A model generated the notes under the pieces. The model was not told the origin of the DNA. It worked only from the letters and a program-made list of their open reading frames with translations, and did not search any database. Position numbers and translations under genes: made by a program. From the NCBI RefSeq assembly GCF_023805255.1, contig NZ_JAMSCK010000001.1, forward strand, positions 558,001 through 622,000: a stretch of DNA of 64,000 bases, written 5' to 3'. Each line of letters begins with the position of its first letter. Position 1 is the stretch's first letter. Of the stretch, positions 26,439 through 35,200 are shown piece after piece. This DNA comes from Gramella jeungdoensis. GTDB lineage: Bacteria > Bacteroidota > Bacteroidia > Flavobacteriales > Flavobacteriaceae.

Positions 26439-27607
26439 TGGTGTATCGTTTTTGTGATTTGAGTACCTGCATGTGGGGAAACACTTATTGCATCCAGTTT
26501 GATATTGAACTTTTCAAAGTAAGCCGCAGAAACTTCCTTAACATAGGATTCAATTTTGTCCTTTTCAATAAGGTTTAATGTGCAACCTCCGAAGCCACCG
26601 CCCATCATTCTAGAGCCGTAAATGAAGTCCTTATCCCTGGAGTAGTCTACAAGGAAGTCAAGTTCAGGACAGCTAACCTCATACTTATGCTGAAGGCCTT
26701 CATGAGAAGCGTACATTAATTCGCCAAACTTTTTAAGCTCTCCTGCCTTGAGTGTACTGGCAGCCTTGAGCACTCGCTTATTTTCTTCCAGAACATATAA
26801 ACATCTCTCATAAATTGTTTGTGTTAACTTATCCTTATACTGCTCCAGAGTTGTAAAGTCAACATCTCTTAGTGAAGTTACCTTGGGATGATCCTGCTGG
26901 ATCTTTTTAACGGCAGTCTCGCATTCTTCACGCCTGGTATTGTATTCGCTGTCGGCGAGATTATGGGAAACATTCGTATTCAGTAATAACAACTTGCAAT
27001 CGTCAAAATCAGCAGGGATATATTCGGCATCCAGATTGTCGCAATCCAGCATGATCAAATGATCCTTCCTGCTCATTACAGAAGAATACTGGTCCATAAT
27101 TCCGCAATTATTACCTACGAATTCATTTTCTGCCTTCTGGGAAAGCTTCACGATTTCAAGAGGGCTTAAACCTAGATCGAAAAGTTCATTCAATCCACTG
27201 GCGATACCACATTCCAGGGCGGCAGAAGAACTAATCCCCGCTCCAACAGGCAGTTTGCTATCAATTATACATTCAAAACCCTCAAGTTTCTTACCCATTT
27301 TCTGGATTTGATCTACCACCCCAAGCACATAATTTTCCCAGCCTTCACCTTTGGAAAAATCTTTGTCCAGCTGGAATTCGAAACCGGTCTTAAAAGTTTC
27401 ACTGTAAAGGCGGCAGAAATTTTCGGTATCATTTTTACGGAATTCCATGTAAATGTACTTATCAATCGCGCTGGGAAGTACAAATCCGCCATTATAATCG
27501 GTATGTTCACCAATAAGGTTTATTCTTCCAGGCGATTGAATAGATACTTCAGATTTAAAATTCTCGTAAAGATCGGGTCGGTTTTTAAAGCTTCTAATAT
27601 TCGTCAA
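26435..27607 (-). CDS. galK: Galactokinase
   Basis: A 390-residue GHMP kinase that phosphorylates alpha-D-galactose at C1. It has the galactokinase signature GRINLIGEHTDYNGGFV, the ATP motif PVGAGISSSAALECG and the third motif GSRMMGGGFGGCTLNLI. NNCGIMDQYSSVM carries the catalytic Asp. First gene of galK-galT-lacI, with a TATATTTG -7 element about 20 bases upstream. Together with galT and the mutarotase it processes galactose released from the adjacent PUL substrate. Confidence 0.95.
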   Translation of the reverse strand: MTNIRSFKNRPDLYENFKSEVSIQSPGRINLIGEHTDYNGGFVLPSAIDKYIYMEFRKNDTENFCRLYSETFKTGFEFQLDKDFSKGEGWENYVLGVVDQIQKMGKKLEGFECIIDSKLPVGAGISSSAALECGIASGLNELFDLGLSPLEIVKLSQKAENEFVGNNCGIMDQYSSVMSRKDHLIMLDCDNLDAEYIPADFDDCKLLLLNTNVSHNLADSEYNTRREECETAVKKIQQDHPKVTSLRDVDFTTLEQYKDKLTQTIYERCLYVLEENKRVLKAASTLKAGELKKFGELMYASHEGLQHKYEVSCPELDFLVDYSRDKDFIYGSRMMGGGFGGCTLNLIEKDKIESYVKEVSAAYFEKFNIKLDAISVSPHAGTQITKTIHQ

Positions 27608-27971
27608 TTTTTAATTCTTTTAGTTTTCAAATATAATAAACGTAAAAATTACATTAATTTTTAAGTTCATAAAATTTTAATAAAGGGTGAAGATTATTAG
27701 ATATTCACTCCCTTTTGTATGTTGGGTTCTATTTTTTTTCATGTCCATATGTGCATGGCCGCTTTGGGATCCTTAATTAATGTCTAATACAGAGTTAAGA
27801 TTTTATTAGACTGGAGATTAGTAGGTAAGTAGAATTCCGTAGTAGTAATAGTGTAAAAGTGGTCCAGAAGAAAAATTATAAACAATAATGCTACCTATTT
27901 GGATATATATACAGACTTTCAGTTGATATCAGGACATATTTTTAGACAAATAAGTCCAAATTAAATTAAAT
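27608..27971. promoter_or_regulatory. Divergent regulatory region between galK and the GH43 gene
   Basis: This 364-base gap has no gene. It holds the galK -7 element, an imperfect hairpin GGGTGAA/TTCACTCCC (27685-27712), a dyad CATGnnCATATGnnCATG (27740-27757), and the repeated GGACATATTT/AAATAAGTCC/AAATATGTCC arms beside the GH43 start. The many dyads suggest control by more than one regulator. Confidence 0.5.
27628..27635 (-). promoter_or_regulatory. -7 element of the galK-galT-lacI operon
   Basis: On the minus strand it reads TATATTTG, an exact TAnnTTTG. The triplet 19 bases upstream is TTA rather than TTG. The implied leader is short, about 15 bases. Confidence 0.45.
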
Positions 27972-29141
27972 ATGTCCATGAAATCATTATTAAAACTGTT
28001 TGTTTTTATATTCCTTTTTGCTTCCTGTAAAGAGAATAAAGAAAGTGATACTAACCAGGAACCGGCAGATACTTTAAAAGACCAATACGGAACAGTAGAC
28101 GTTGAAGATCCTGAAACCCAGATTCCAGAAGATGTAAAACCCCTTTTTGACCACTGGTTAAGGGATACTTATATAAACCTTGGAAATGATGGTTATTATT
28201 ATATGACTGGAACTACCGGTTTGGAGGGTAGGGAAACTGCCCGTGATCTTAGCCCGGGTATTCGTTTATGGAGATCGAAGAACCTTAAGGATTGGGAAGA
28301 TATGGGTTATGTATGGACCTTCGAGGAAGATGGTACCTGGCAAAGAGATTTTGAAATCATCAAAGACGGACCTAAAGAAGATCTTAACCATAATAAAATA
28401 GGTGAAAAAAGACGTACCCTGTGGGCTCCCGAAATTCATTACATAGAAAGTCAGGATAATTATTTTATAGTGGGATGTACGCCTGAAAATCCACACGGGA
28501 GAGGATCTTATATCTTAAGAAGTACCTCTGGAAAGGCAACCGGGCCTTATGAGAACATAGAAGGAAATAGTGATGGACCTATCTTCTCCCAGATAGACGG
28601 TAGTTTGTTTGAAGATGAAGATGGCACCGTTTATTTTATTGGGCATAGTCATCAGATTGCGAGAATGAAGGATGATATGAGTGGTTTTGCAGAACCTCTA
28701 CGAGAATTCAAAGAGCAGTCTTATGAGAATGAACCATACATAGAAGGAGCATATGTAGTGAAGGAAGGTGGAAAGTATCACCTGATGCAGGCTATATGGA
28801 GCATTAAACAGCCAGATGGGTCTTATTCTTATTCAGGAAAGAATCCTTATGATTCTATTGAAGAGCGCGAGGCTAATCTGTATTCTTATGATGTGGTGAT
28901 CGCTTCAGCCGATAACATCTACGGACCTTATTCGGAAAGGTATACTGCAGTTACCGGTGGAGGTCATAATAATTTCTTTAAAGATAAAGAAGGACAGTGG
29001 TGGAGTACCATGTTTGGAAATCCACGAGGAGACTTGCTGGACAGACCTTTTCTTGCCAGACCGGCTATAGTGCCAGTTAAATATGAGAATGGAAAATTTA
29101 AAGTAGATCAGGAAAGAGATCTTAAATACCTATATGAGTAA
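27972..29141 (+). CDS. Glycoside hydrolase family 43 lipoprotein
   Basis: 389 residues from ATG 27972, or 387 from ATG 27978 (MKSLLKLFVF), which gives a more typical lipoprotein signal (FLFASCKEN, Cys17 from that start). The five-blade propeller fold of GH43 is indicated by FDHWLRDTYINLGNDGYYY (catalytic base D63 in the shorter numbering), DGSLFEDEDGTVYFIGH (Asp that tunes the acid) and YIEGAYVVKEGGKYHLM (acid E257). GH43 enzymes remove arabinofuranose, xylose or galactose. The galactose genes and sulfatases nearby suggest an exo-acting galactosidase or arabinofuranosidase on a sulfated galactan, but activity cannot be read from sequence. Confidence 0.82.
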   Translation: MSMKSLLKLFVFIFLFASCKENKESDTNQEPADTLKDQYGTVDVEDPETQIPEDVKPLFDHWLRDTYINLGNDGYYYMTGTTGLEGRETARDLSPGIRLWRSKNLKDWEDMGYVWTFEEDGTWQRDFEIIKDGPKEDLNHNKIGEKRRTLWAPEIHYIESQDNYFIVGCTPENPHGRGSYILRSTSGKATGPYENIEGNSDGPIFSQIDGSLFEDEDGTVYFIGHSHQIARMKDDMSGFAEPLREFKEQSYENEPYIEGAYVVKEGGKYHLMQAIWSIKQPDGSYSYSGKNPYDSIEEREANLYSYDVVIASADNIYGPYSERYTAVTGGGHNNFFKDKEGQWWSTMFGNPRGDLLDRPFLARPAIVPVKYENGKFKVDQERDLKYLYE

Positions 29142-29177
29142 ATAGCAGAGTAATTTTCTAGAGTAGTTTTAGTTGGA

Positions 29178-29210
29178 ATAGGCTCCGGTTCTTAGATCGG
29201 GGCTTATTTT
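29178..29210 (+). terminator. Imperfect terminator after the GH43 gene
   Basis: AATAGGCTCCGG and TCGGGGCTTATT pair with G-U wobbles and are followed by TTTT. Position, about 40 bases past the stop, fits a terminator. Confidence 0.5.
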
Positions 29211-29304
29211 TTGCATTGAATGGAGTAATGGTCATTTGGCATGAGTACTTTTTAATCGCAATGCCAGATTGTGAGAAAACCTTCCTCTTCCGGTAAGAAA
29301 TAAA

Positions 29305-29330
29305 AAAGCAGCGTTGCTAAACGCTGCTTT
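29305..29330. terminator. Terminator of the minus-strand sulfatase
   Basis: AAAGCAGCGTT and AACGCTGCTTT form a perfect 11-bp stem with loop GCTA. On the minus strand TTTATTTC follows. It lies 25 bases past the sulfatase stop. Confidence 0.8.
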
Positions 29331-29354
29331 TAATATTTAATTTATTTCTATTGT

Positions 29355-30893
29355 TTATTCGGTCTTGTTTATAATTTCCTGTGTCCTTTCTTCATACTGA
29401 TTCACAAGGTCGGGATTTTCTTCTGCCAGGTTGTTCTGTTCTGCTTTATCTTCTTCAAGATTATATAGTTGAGGCTTTTCAGAAAGGCCAGATTCAATAT
29501 CCTTATTAGCCATCCAGTCTGGAATACTACCAGTAAAAGGTTGTATATATTTCCATTTTCCGTCTCTCAGAGCCAGGGTGAAACCTTCTTCCAGCATCTC
29601 TTCCCTTCCGTTTTTAGTCTCTCCAAGCCATGCATCCATATGGTCTTCACTATCTATTACATCTTCCGGTAATGGCTGATTTACAAGCGAAGCGAATGAA
29701 GCGTAAAGGTCGAGCTGATTCATAAGGGCATCAGATTCAACAGGCTTTACCTTTCCTGGCCAGTAAACAATGGTAGGCACTCTCGTTCCTGCCTCATAGA
29801 TACTGTATTTCCCTCCTCTGAAGGGTCCGGAAGGATTATGCTCGCCAACCATTTCTTCAGCTTTATCGTCATAACCATCATCTAGAACAGGACCATTATC
29901 ACTGGTGAAAACAATGATCGTATTATCTGCTATATTCAGTTCCTCAAGCTCTTTCATTATTTCGCCAACTACGAAATCAACCTGGGCAATAGCGTCTCCT
30001 CTGGCTCCCATACTGCTTTTCCCCTGGAATCTTGCATTAGGAACTCTTGGAACGTGAATGTCATGAAATGAGTAGTATAAAAAGAATGGATTCTCCTTAT
30101 TTCTCTTCATGAATTCCTTGGCTTTTCTGTTGAAGTCGAAAGGGAAATTCTCATCCACCCATTCAGCATCTTTACCTCCAGCCATATATCCAATACGGCT
30201 AACACCATTCACAATGGTATTGCTATGCTGTAGATCGGCTTTGAATTTTAGCTGGCCAGGATTTTCAGTACCCGTTGGCCTGTTACCTACTTTTTCATCA
30301 TAGCTAACGGTAATTGGATCGTTTTTATCCAGGTTGACAACTTCTCCGTCTTCCACAAAAACGGTTGGAACACGGTCGCCTGTAGCCGGCAGTAGGAAGC
30401 TATAATCGAACCCTACTTCATTGGCCCCAGGTGAGATTTCCTTATTCCAGTTTACCTTTCCAATCCCCAGGCCTAAATGCCATTTTCCAACAACGCCGGT
30501 AGTATATCCGGCCTTTTTAAGCATTTTAGGTAAGGTTACCTGGCTGGTATCGATTAAAAGAGGCGCATCACCGGGCAGAATTGCAGCTTTATTTCTAAAG
30601 GCATAATTACCTGTTAAAAGAGAATACCTTGAAGGTGTACAGGTTGCCGCTGAACTATGGGCATCCGTAAATTTCACTCCGTTTGCAGCCATCCTGTCAA
30701 TATTTGGAGTTTCCACACCTTTGGCTCCATAAGAACCTACATCGGCATAGCCCAAATCATCGACATACAGGATAACTATGTTGGGTTTTTCGGAGTTTTG
30801 ATCATTATTTTCTGCGTTGTCTTTTTGTGCCTGTTGATTGTCCTTACAGGAGAAAAACAGGCAAATAACGAAAGGGATAATTAATTTTTTCAT
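29355..30893 (-). CDS. Formylglycine-dependent sulfatase (type I), lipoprotein
   Basis: 512 residues from ATG 30893; an in-frame TTG at 30899 is less likely. The signal ends in LFFSC (Cys16). Type I sulfatase features are the metal-binding YVDDLGYADVGSYG and the CxPSR motif ATCTPSRYSLLTG with C85, the residue oxidised to formylglycine. GKWHLG and FTSDNGP carry further active-site residues. It hydrolyses sulfate esters on a carbohydrate, probably outside the cytoplasm. It is divergent from the secreted mutarotase and 1.4 kb beyond it lies the HTCS. The formylglycine-generating enzyme is not in the window. Confidence 0.9.
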   Translation of the reverse strand: MKKLIIPFVICLFFSCKDNQQAQKDNAENNDQNSEKPNIVILYVDDLGYADVGSYGAKGVETPNIDRMAANGVKFTDAHSSAATCTPSRYSLLTGNYAFRNKAAILPGDAPLLIDTSQVTLPKMLKKAGYTTGVVGKWHLGLGIGKVNWNKEISPGANEVGFDYSFLLPATGDRVPTVFVEDGEVVNLDKNDPITVSYDEKVGNRPTGTENPGQLKFKADLQHSNTIVNGVSRIGYMAGGKDAEWVDENFPFDFNRKAKEFMKRNKENPFFLYYSFHDIHVPRVPNARFQGKSSMGARGDAIAQVDFVVGEIMKELEELNIADNTIIVFTSDNGPVLDDGYDDKAEEMVGEHNPSGPFRGGKYSIYEAGTRVPTIVYWPGKVKPVESDALMNQLDLYASFASLVNQPLPEDVIDSEDHMDAWLGETKNGREEMLEEGFTLALRDGKWKYIQPFTGSIPDWMANKDIESGLSEKPQLYNLEEDKAEQNNLAEENPDLVNQYEERTQEIINKTE

Positions 30894-30946
30894 ACTCAAA
30901 TATAGATGCGTAAAGACTTCAGCAGGTGGAAAATTGTTTAATAATG

Positions 30947-30973
30947 GTGTAAAAATGTTGAATTTGTTTACAC
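30947..30973. promoter_or_regulatory. Dyad GTGTAAA-N13-TTTACAC between sulfatase and mutarotase
   Basis: Perfect 7-bp arms separated by 13 bases, in the 165-base divergent region. Placed about 55 bases from the sulfatase start and 85 from the mutarotase start. A regulator site is plausible but unproven. Confidence 0.4.
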
Positions 30974-31058
30974 TTAACTTAACATGCTAATATTTAGACA
31001 ATATGACTACTCGGTAAGTATTGATATATTATATTTTTAGGCTAAACACTATAAATAA

Positions 31059-32246
31059 ATGAAATCAACAAATCTAATTATTACGGGAATTATGATATTA
31101 TGCATCTTCTCCTGCAAGGATAAAAAAGAGGATCAGAAGTCTGAAGGCCATTCAGAGGATAAGATGGTTAGCCATATTCAGATTGATGAAGAAAAATTCA
31201 AATCTGAAATTGATGGTAAAAAGACCAGTTTCTATACTATTTCCAATGAAAATGGTATTGAGGCAAGCTTTACGAATTACGGTCAGAGACTTATTTCCTT
31301 ATGGGTACCCGATAGAAATGGAAGTTTTGAAGATATAGTACTTGGTTTTTCCAGCCTGGAAGAATATCAAAATGCTAAAGAAAAATACTTCGGTGCTACC
31401 ATTGGCCGATATGGAAACCGTATTTCTAAAGGGAAATTTGAAATAGATGGGAAGGGGTATGACCTGGTTACCAACAATGGAGAGAATCATTTACATGGAG
31501 GTATAAAAGGATTTCACAATGTGGTTTGGGATGCTGAACAAACAGCCAGTAATAAACTTATCTTCACAAGATCCTCCCCGCATATGGAAGAGGGCTATCC
31601 CGGGAATCTTGAGGTGAAAGTAGAATATACCCTAACTGATCAAAATGAACTTAAAATTGAATATTTCGCCACTACCGATAAAAAAACTGTAGTGAACCTT
31701 ACTCATCATTCTTTTTTCAACCTTGAGGGGGCCGGAAGCGGCAGTATAAATGATCATTTATTAATGATCAATGCTGATAGGTTTACTCCCGTAGACCAGG
31801 GGCTTATTCCTACCGGTGAATTAAGGAGTGTAGAAGGCACACCTTTTGATTTTACTTCGCTAAAACCAATTGGGCGTGATATCGAACAAGAGAACAGGCA
31901 ATTGGAATACGGTCATGGTTACGATCATAATTTCGTTTTGAATGCGGAACCAACAAATGAAGAAGGCCTAAGGCTTGCAGCAAAAGTTATAGAGCCAGAT
32001 AGCGGTCGCAAAATGGAGGTGTATACCAATGAACCTGGCCTTCAGTTCTATGGGGGGAATTTTCTGGACGGTAAAACCAAAGGTAAAGATGGAAAGGCGT
32101 ACGATTACAGGGGTGCCTTCTGTTTAGAGACCCAGCATTTTCCCAATTCTCCAAATCAACCCGATTTTCCAGAGACCTTGCTTGAACCGGGCGAAGAGTA
32201 TCACTCGGTTTGTGTGTACAAGTTTGGAACTGAAGAGGAGAATTAA
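31059..32246 (+). CDS. galM: Secreted aldose 1-epimerase (GalM-type) lipoprotein
   Basis: 395 residues with a lipoprotein signal (MILCIFSCKDKKE). The catalytic domain has NHLHGGIKGFHNVVWD, LTHHSFFNLEGAGSGS and the C-terminal base in CLETQHFPNSPNQPDFP, so the mutarotase residues are intact. Being exported, it would equilibrate galactose anomers in the periplasm as exo-enzymes release them, ahead of uptake by the symporter. It is the second GalM-like protein here, longer than the cytoplasmic one by an N-terminal extension. Convergent with the HTCS gene; only 9 bases separate the stops. Confidence 0.87.
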   Translation: MKSTNLIITGIMILCIFSCKDKKEDQKSEGHSEDKMVSHIQIDEEKFKSEIDGKKTSFYTISNENGIEASFTNYGQRLISLWVPDRNGSFEDIVLGFSSLEEYQNAKEKYFGATIGRYGNRISKGKFEIDGKGYDLVTNNGENHLHGGIKGFHNVVWDAEQTASNKLIFTRSSPHMEEGYPGNLEVKVEYTLTDQNELKIEYFATTDKKTVVNLTHHSFFNLEGAGSGSINDHLLMINADRFTPVDQGLIPTGELRSVEGTPFDFTSLKPIGRDIEQENRQLEYGHGYDHNFVLNAEPTNEEGLRLAAKVIEPDSGRKMEVYTNEPGLQFYGGNFLDGKTKGKDGKAYDYRGAFCLETQHFPNSPNQPDFPETLLEPGEEYHSVCVYKFGTEEEN

Positions 32247-32255
32247 AGCATTTGA

Positions 32256-35200
32256 TTATTTATAATTACTGGGGGAAACCCTATACTCTTTTTTAAACAC
32301 CCTACTGAAATAATTTGGATCGCTATACCCTACATTATAAGCGACCTCAGAGATGGTTTTCCCCTGTTTTATAAGCTCCTCGGCCTTTTTTAATCTTATT
32401 TTTTTAAGGTAATCGGAAGCACTGGTTCCGGCGGCCTTTTTCATTTTGATATGCAATAGTGACCTGCTTATACCCATTTGGGAAGCCAGGTTCTCTATCG
32501 TGAATTTTGGGTCGTTATAATTCTCTTTTACAATATCATTTATCTTCTTCAGGAACTCGCGATTCTGATTGGTTTCTGGAGCCTTTTCAAAGTTTTCTAC
32601 CTCCTTACCTGGGAAACGTTTTGCTCTATTCTGGTTGGTTTCCAGCAGGTTTTTAACTAACAGATCAAGTTCATTAATGCTAAAGGGTTTATTGATAAAT
32701 GCATTTGCACCAACTCTGAGCCCTTCCATTTTGTATGATTTATCAGTTTTACCGGTTAACAATAAAAAAGGAATATGATTGGTTTCAGGATTGTTTTTTA
32801 CTTTTTTGCATAGACTAATCCCATCCATTTCAGGCATTATGAGGTCTGATATTATAATATCAGGAATATAATTATTTAGTTTTTCAAGGGCGTGGACTCC
32901 ATTCTTAGCAGTGATTACTTTAAATCGCGTAGAGAAATGTTCTTTAAGGAATTTTATGATCTGCCTGTTATCTTCCACTATCAATAAAGTCATTCCCTTA
33001 GGCAGGTCATCAATCACAACTTCTTCAAATTTTGTTGGTTCATCCATCAGAATATGAGGATCAATATTGAGAGATTTATTCCCTTCAATAGTGTTAATTG
33101 CTTGCTCCTCTTCTTCAATCTTTAACCTTAGTGGGAGTTCTATCCTTATTGTGGTTCCCTCATCTTTTTCTGAATCTACCTCAATATAACCTTCCAGCAA
33201 ATCTGTTAGGTTTTTAACGAGTGCCAGCCCGATCCCAGAACCAGGCTGCCACTGATTAGAATTTTTCTCTCCAGCTTTAAAAAATGGATTGAATACCTTT
33301 GAAATCTCATCAGAATTCATGCCTATGCCCGAATCTTCCACTTCCAGGCTAAGTTTGCTTCGGTGTTGTTCATCAAGTTTATTACTTATGGCGATGCTAA
33401 AATTGATCTCACCCTGTTCCGGGGTATTTTTTATAGCGTTTGAGATCAGGTTTGTGGCGATCATTTCGAGTTTATCCGGATCGAAGTAACAAACATATTC
33501 AGAGATATTGCTCTTCAAATTATAGGTGAGCTCTTTTTCTTCCATCAGTAATGCAAAAGCATTGAAAGTATCTTTGAGAAAGAGAATTACATCACCTTTC
33601 TTTAGATTCTGCTCTACGTGCGAGGTTTCAATTTTCCTAAATTCCATCAGTTGCTGAATAAGATGCTGAAGTTTGCCAGCACTCTTTTTAATAGACGCTA
33701 ATTCATCAGACTGACTTAGGTTTACTGCGTGTCCTTTAATATACTTATCTATGGAGGCAATAATTAGAGTAAGAGGGGTTTTAAATTCATGTGAAATGAA
33801 AGTGAAGAAATTTAATTTATGCTGATTAACTTCTTTGATCTTTTCCTTTTCAACCTTCTCTAATTGTACTGCCAGCTTTTGATTATGAATAAACCTTACA
33901 AATCTCCAGTAAGCGTAAATCCCTGCCAGAAGTAAAATGAAATATATCGTATACGCCCATTTTGTTTGCCAGAAAGGGGGTAAGATGGTTAGATGTATGC
34001 TCTTTTCCGGTGAACTGTTGAGAGGCAGCGTTTGTACCCTGAAAGTATAATCTCCCGGTGACAGGTTTGTATAGGTAGCCGTACGTTTATCACCAACTTT
34101 ATTCCAGTTATCCTCAAAACCTTCAAGGTAATAGGCATAATTATTTCCGGGCTGGTAATTGAGTGCTGCGAATTCAAAAGTGATTACATTTTGATGATGT
34201 TTCAGGCTAATGGAATCGGTGAAGCTTATACTATTCTTTAAAATACTTTTCTGGCCTACAGGAACCTCTTTATTAAAAAGCTGAAAACCCGTTATCTGAA
34301 TTTCAGAAGATGGGAGATTTGTTTTCAGGCTATCCGGATGGAAATAGGTTAAACCGTTTATAGTACCAAAATACAGCCATCCCTTATCGTCTTTATATCC
34401 CGATTTGAAGTTAAACTGGTTAGAGGTTAGCCCATCTTTATTGGTGAAGGTTATTGCCGTATCCAGTTCTGGCTCATACTTTACAAGTCCTTTGTTGGTA
34501 GTTAGCCAAAGCTCTTTTTTGGGGCCTTCAACAATTTCATAAACATTGTTGTTGGGTAAAAAATCGTATTCTGTATAATTTTCAAAGGAACCATTAGATT
34601 CCTCCCATTTAAGTAAACCCCCGCTTAGCGTACCAAACCATATATCTCCGTCGCTTGTTTCAGAAACACTTACGATCTGATCACTGTTTATATCTTTTCC
34701 TGAATAATGCTCAATTATATCTTTTGATGATCTGTATCTATAAATTCCATTAAATCTGGTGCATATCCAAAGATCGCCTGTTTCGTCTTGGAGCATATCG
34801 TATATAAATTTATTTCCAAATGTTTCAGGTTTGAAAAGAATAAAATTGCCCGAAGCAGGATTATAGATATTCAATCCGTACTGAGTTCCAACCCAAAGCC
34901 GATCATCTTTATCCTGCATAATAGAATACACATAGTTATTGGATATGGAGGTAGGATCGTTATTGCGATGCTTAAAATGGGTTATTTCACCGGTAGTCTT
35001 ATCATAACGGTTCAATCCTCCTAAAAATGTTCCTATCCAGATATATCCATTATTATCTTCATATAGAGAATGAATGTTATTGCTGCTAAGTCCATTTTTG
35101 GTATTTAAATAGGAGAAGCTGTTTTTTTTCCGGTTCAGGATACTTATTCCCCCATCCTCTGTTGCGATCCAAATATTGTCTTTGTTATCTGAAATGATCT

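Noticed and set aside
30897-30904. Exact TATATTTG (minus strand) as a promoter for the sulfatase
   Set aside because: It lies three bases from the ATG and overlaps an alternative TTG start. No TTG box lies 19 bases upstream, so it is probably chance in AT-rich DNA.
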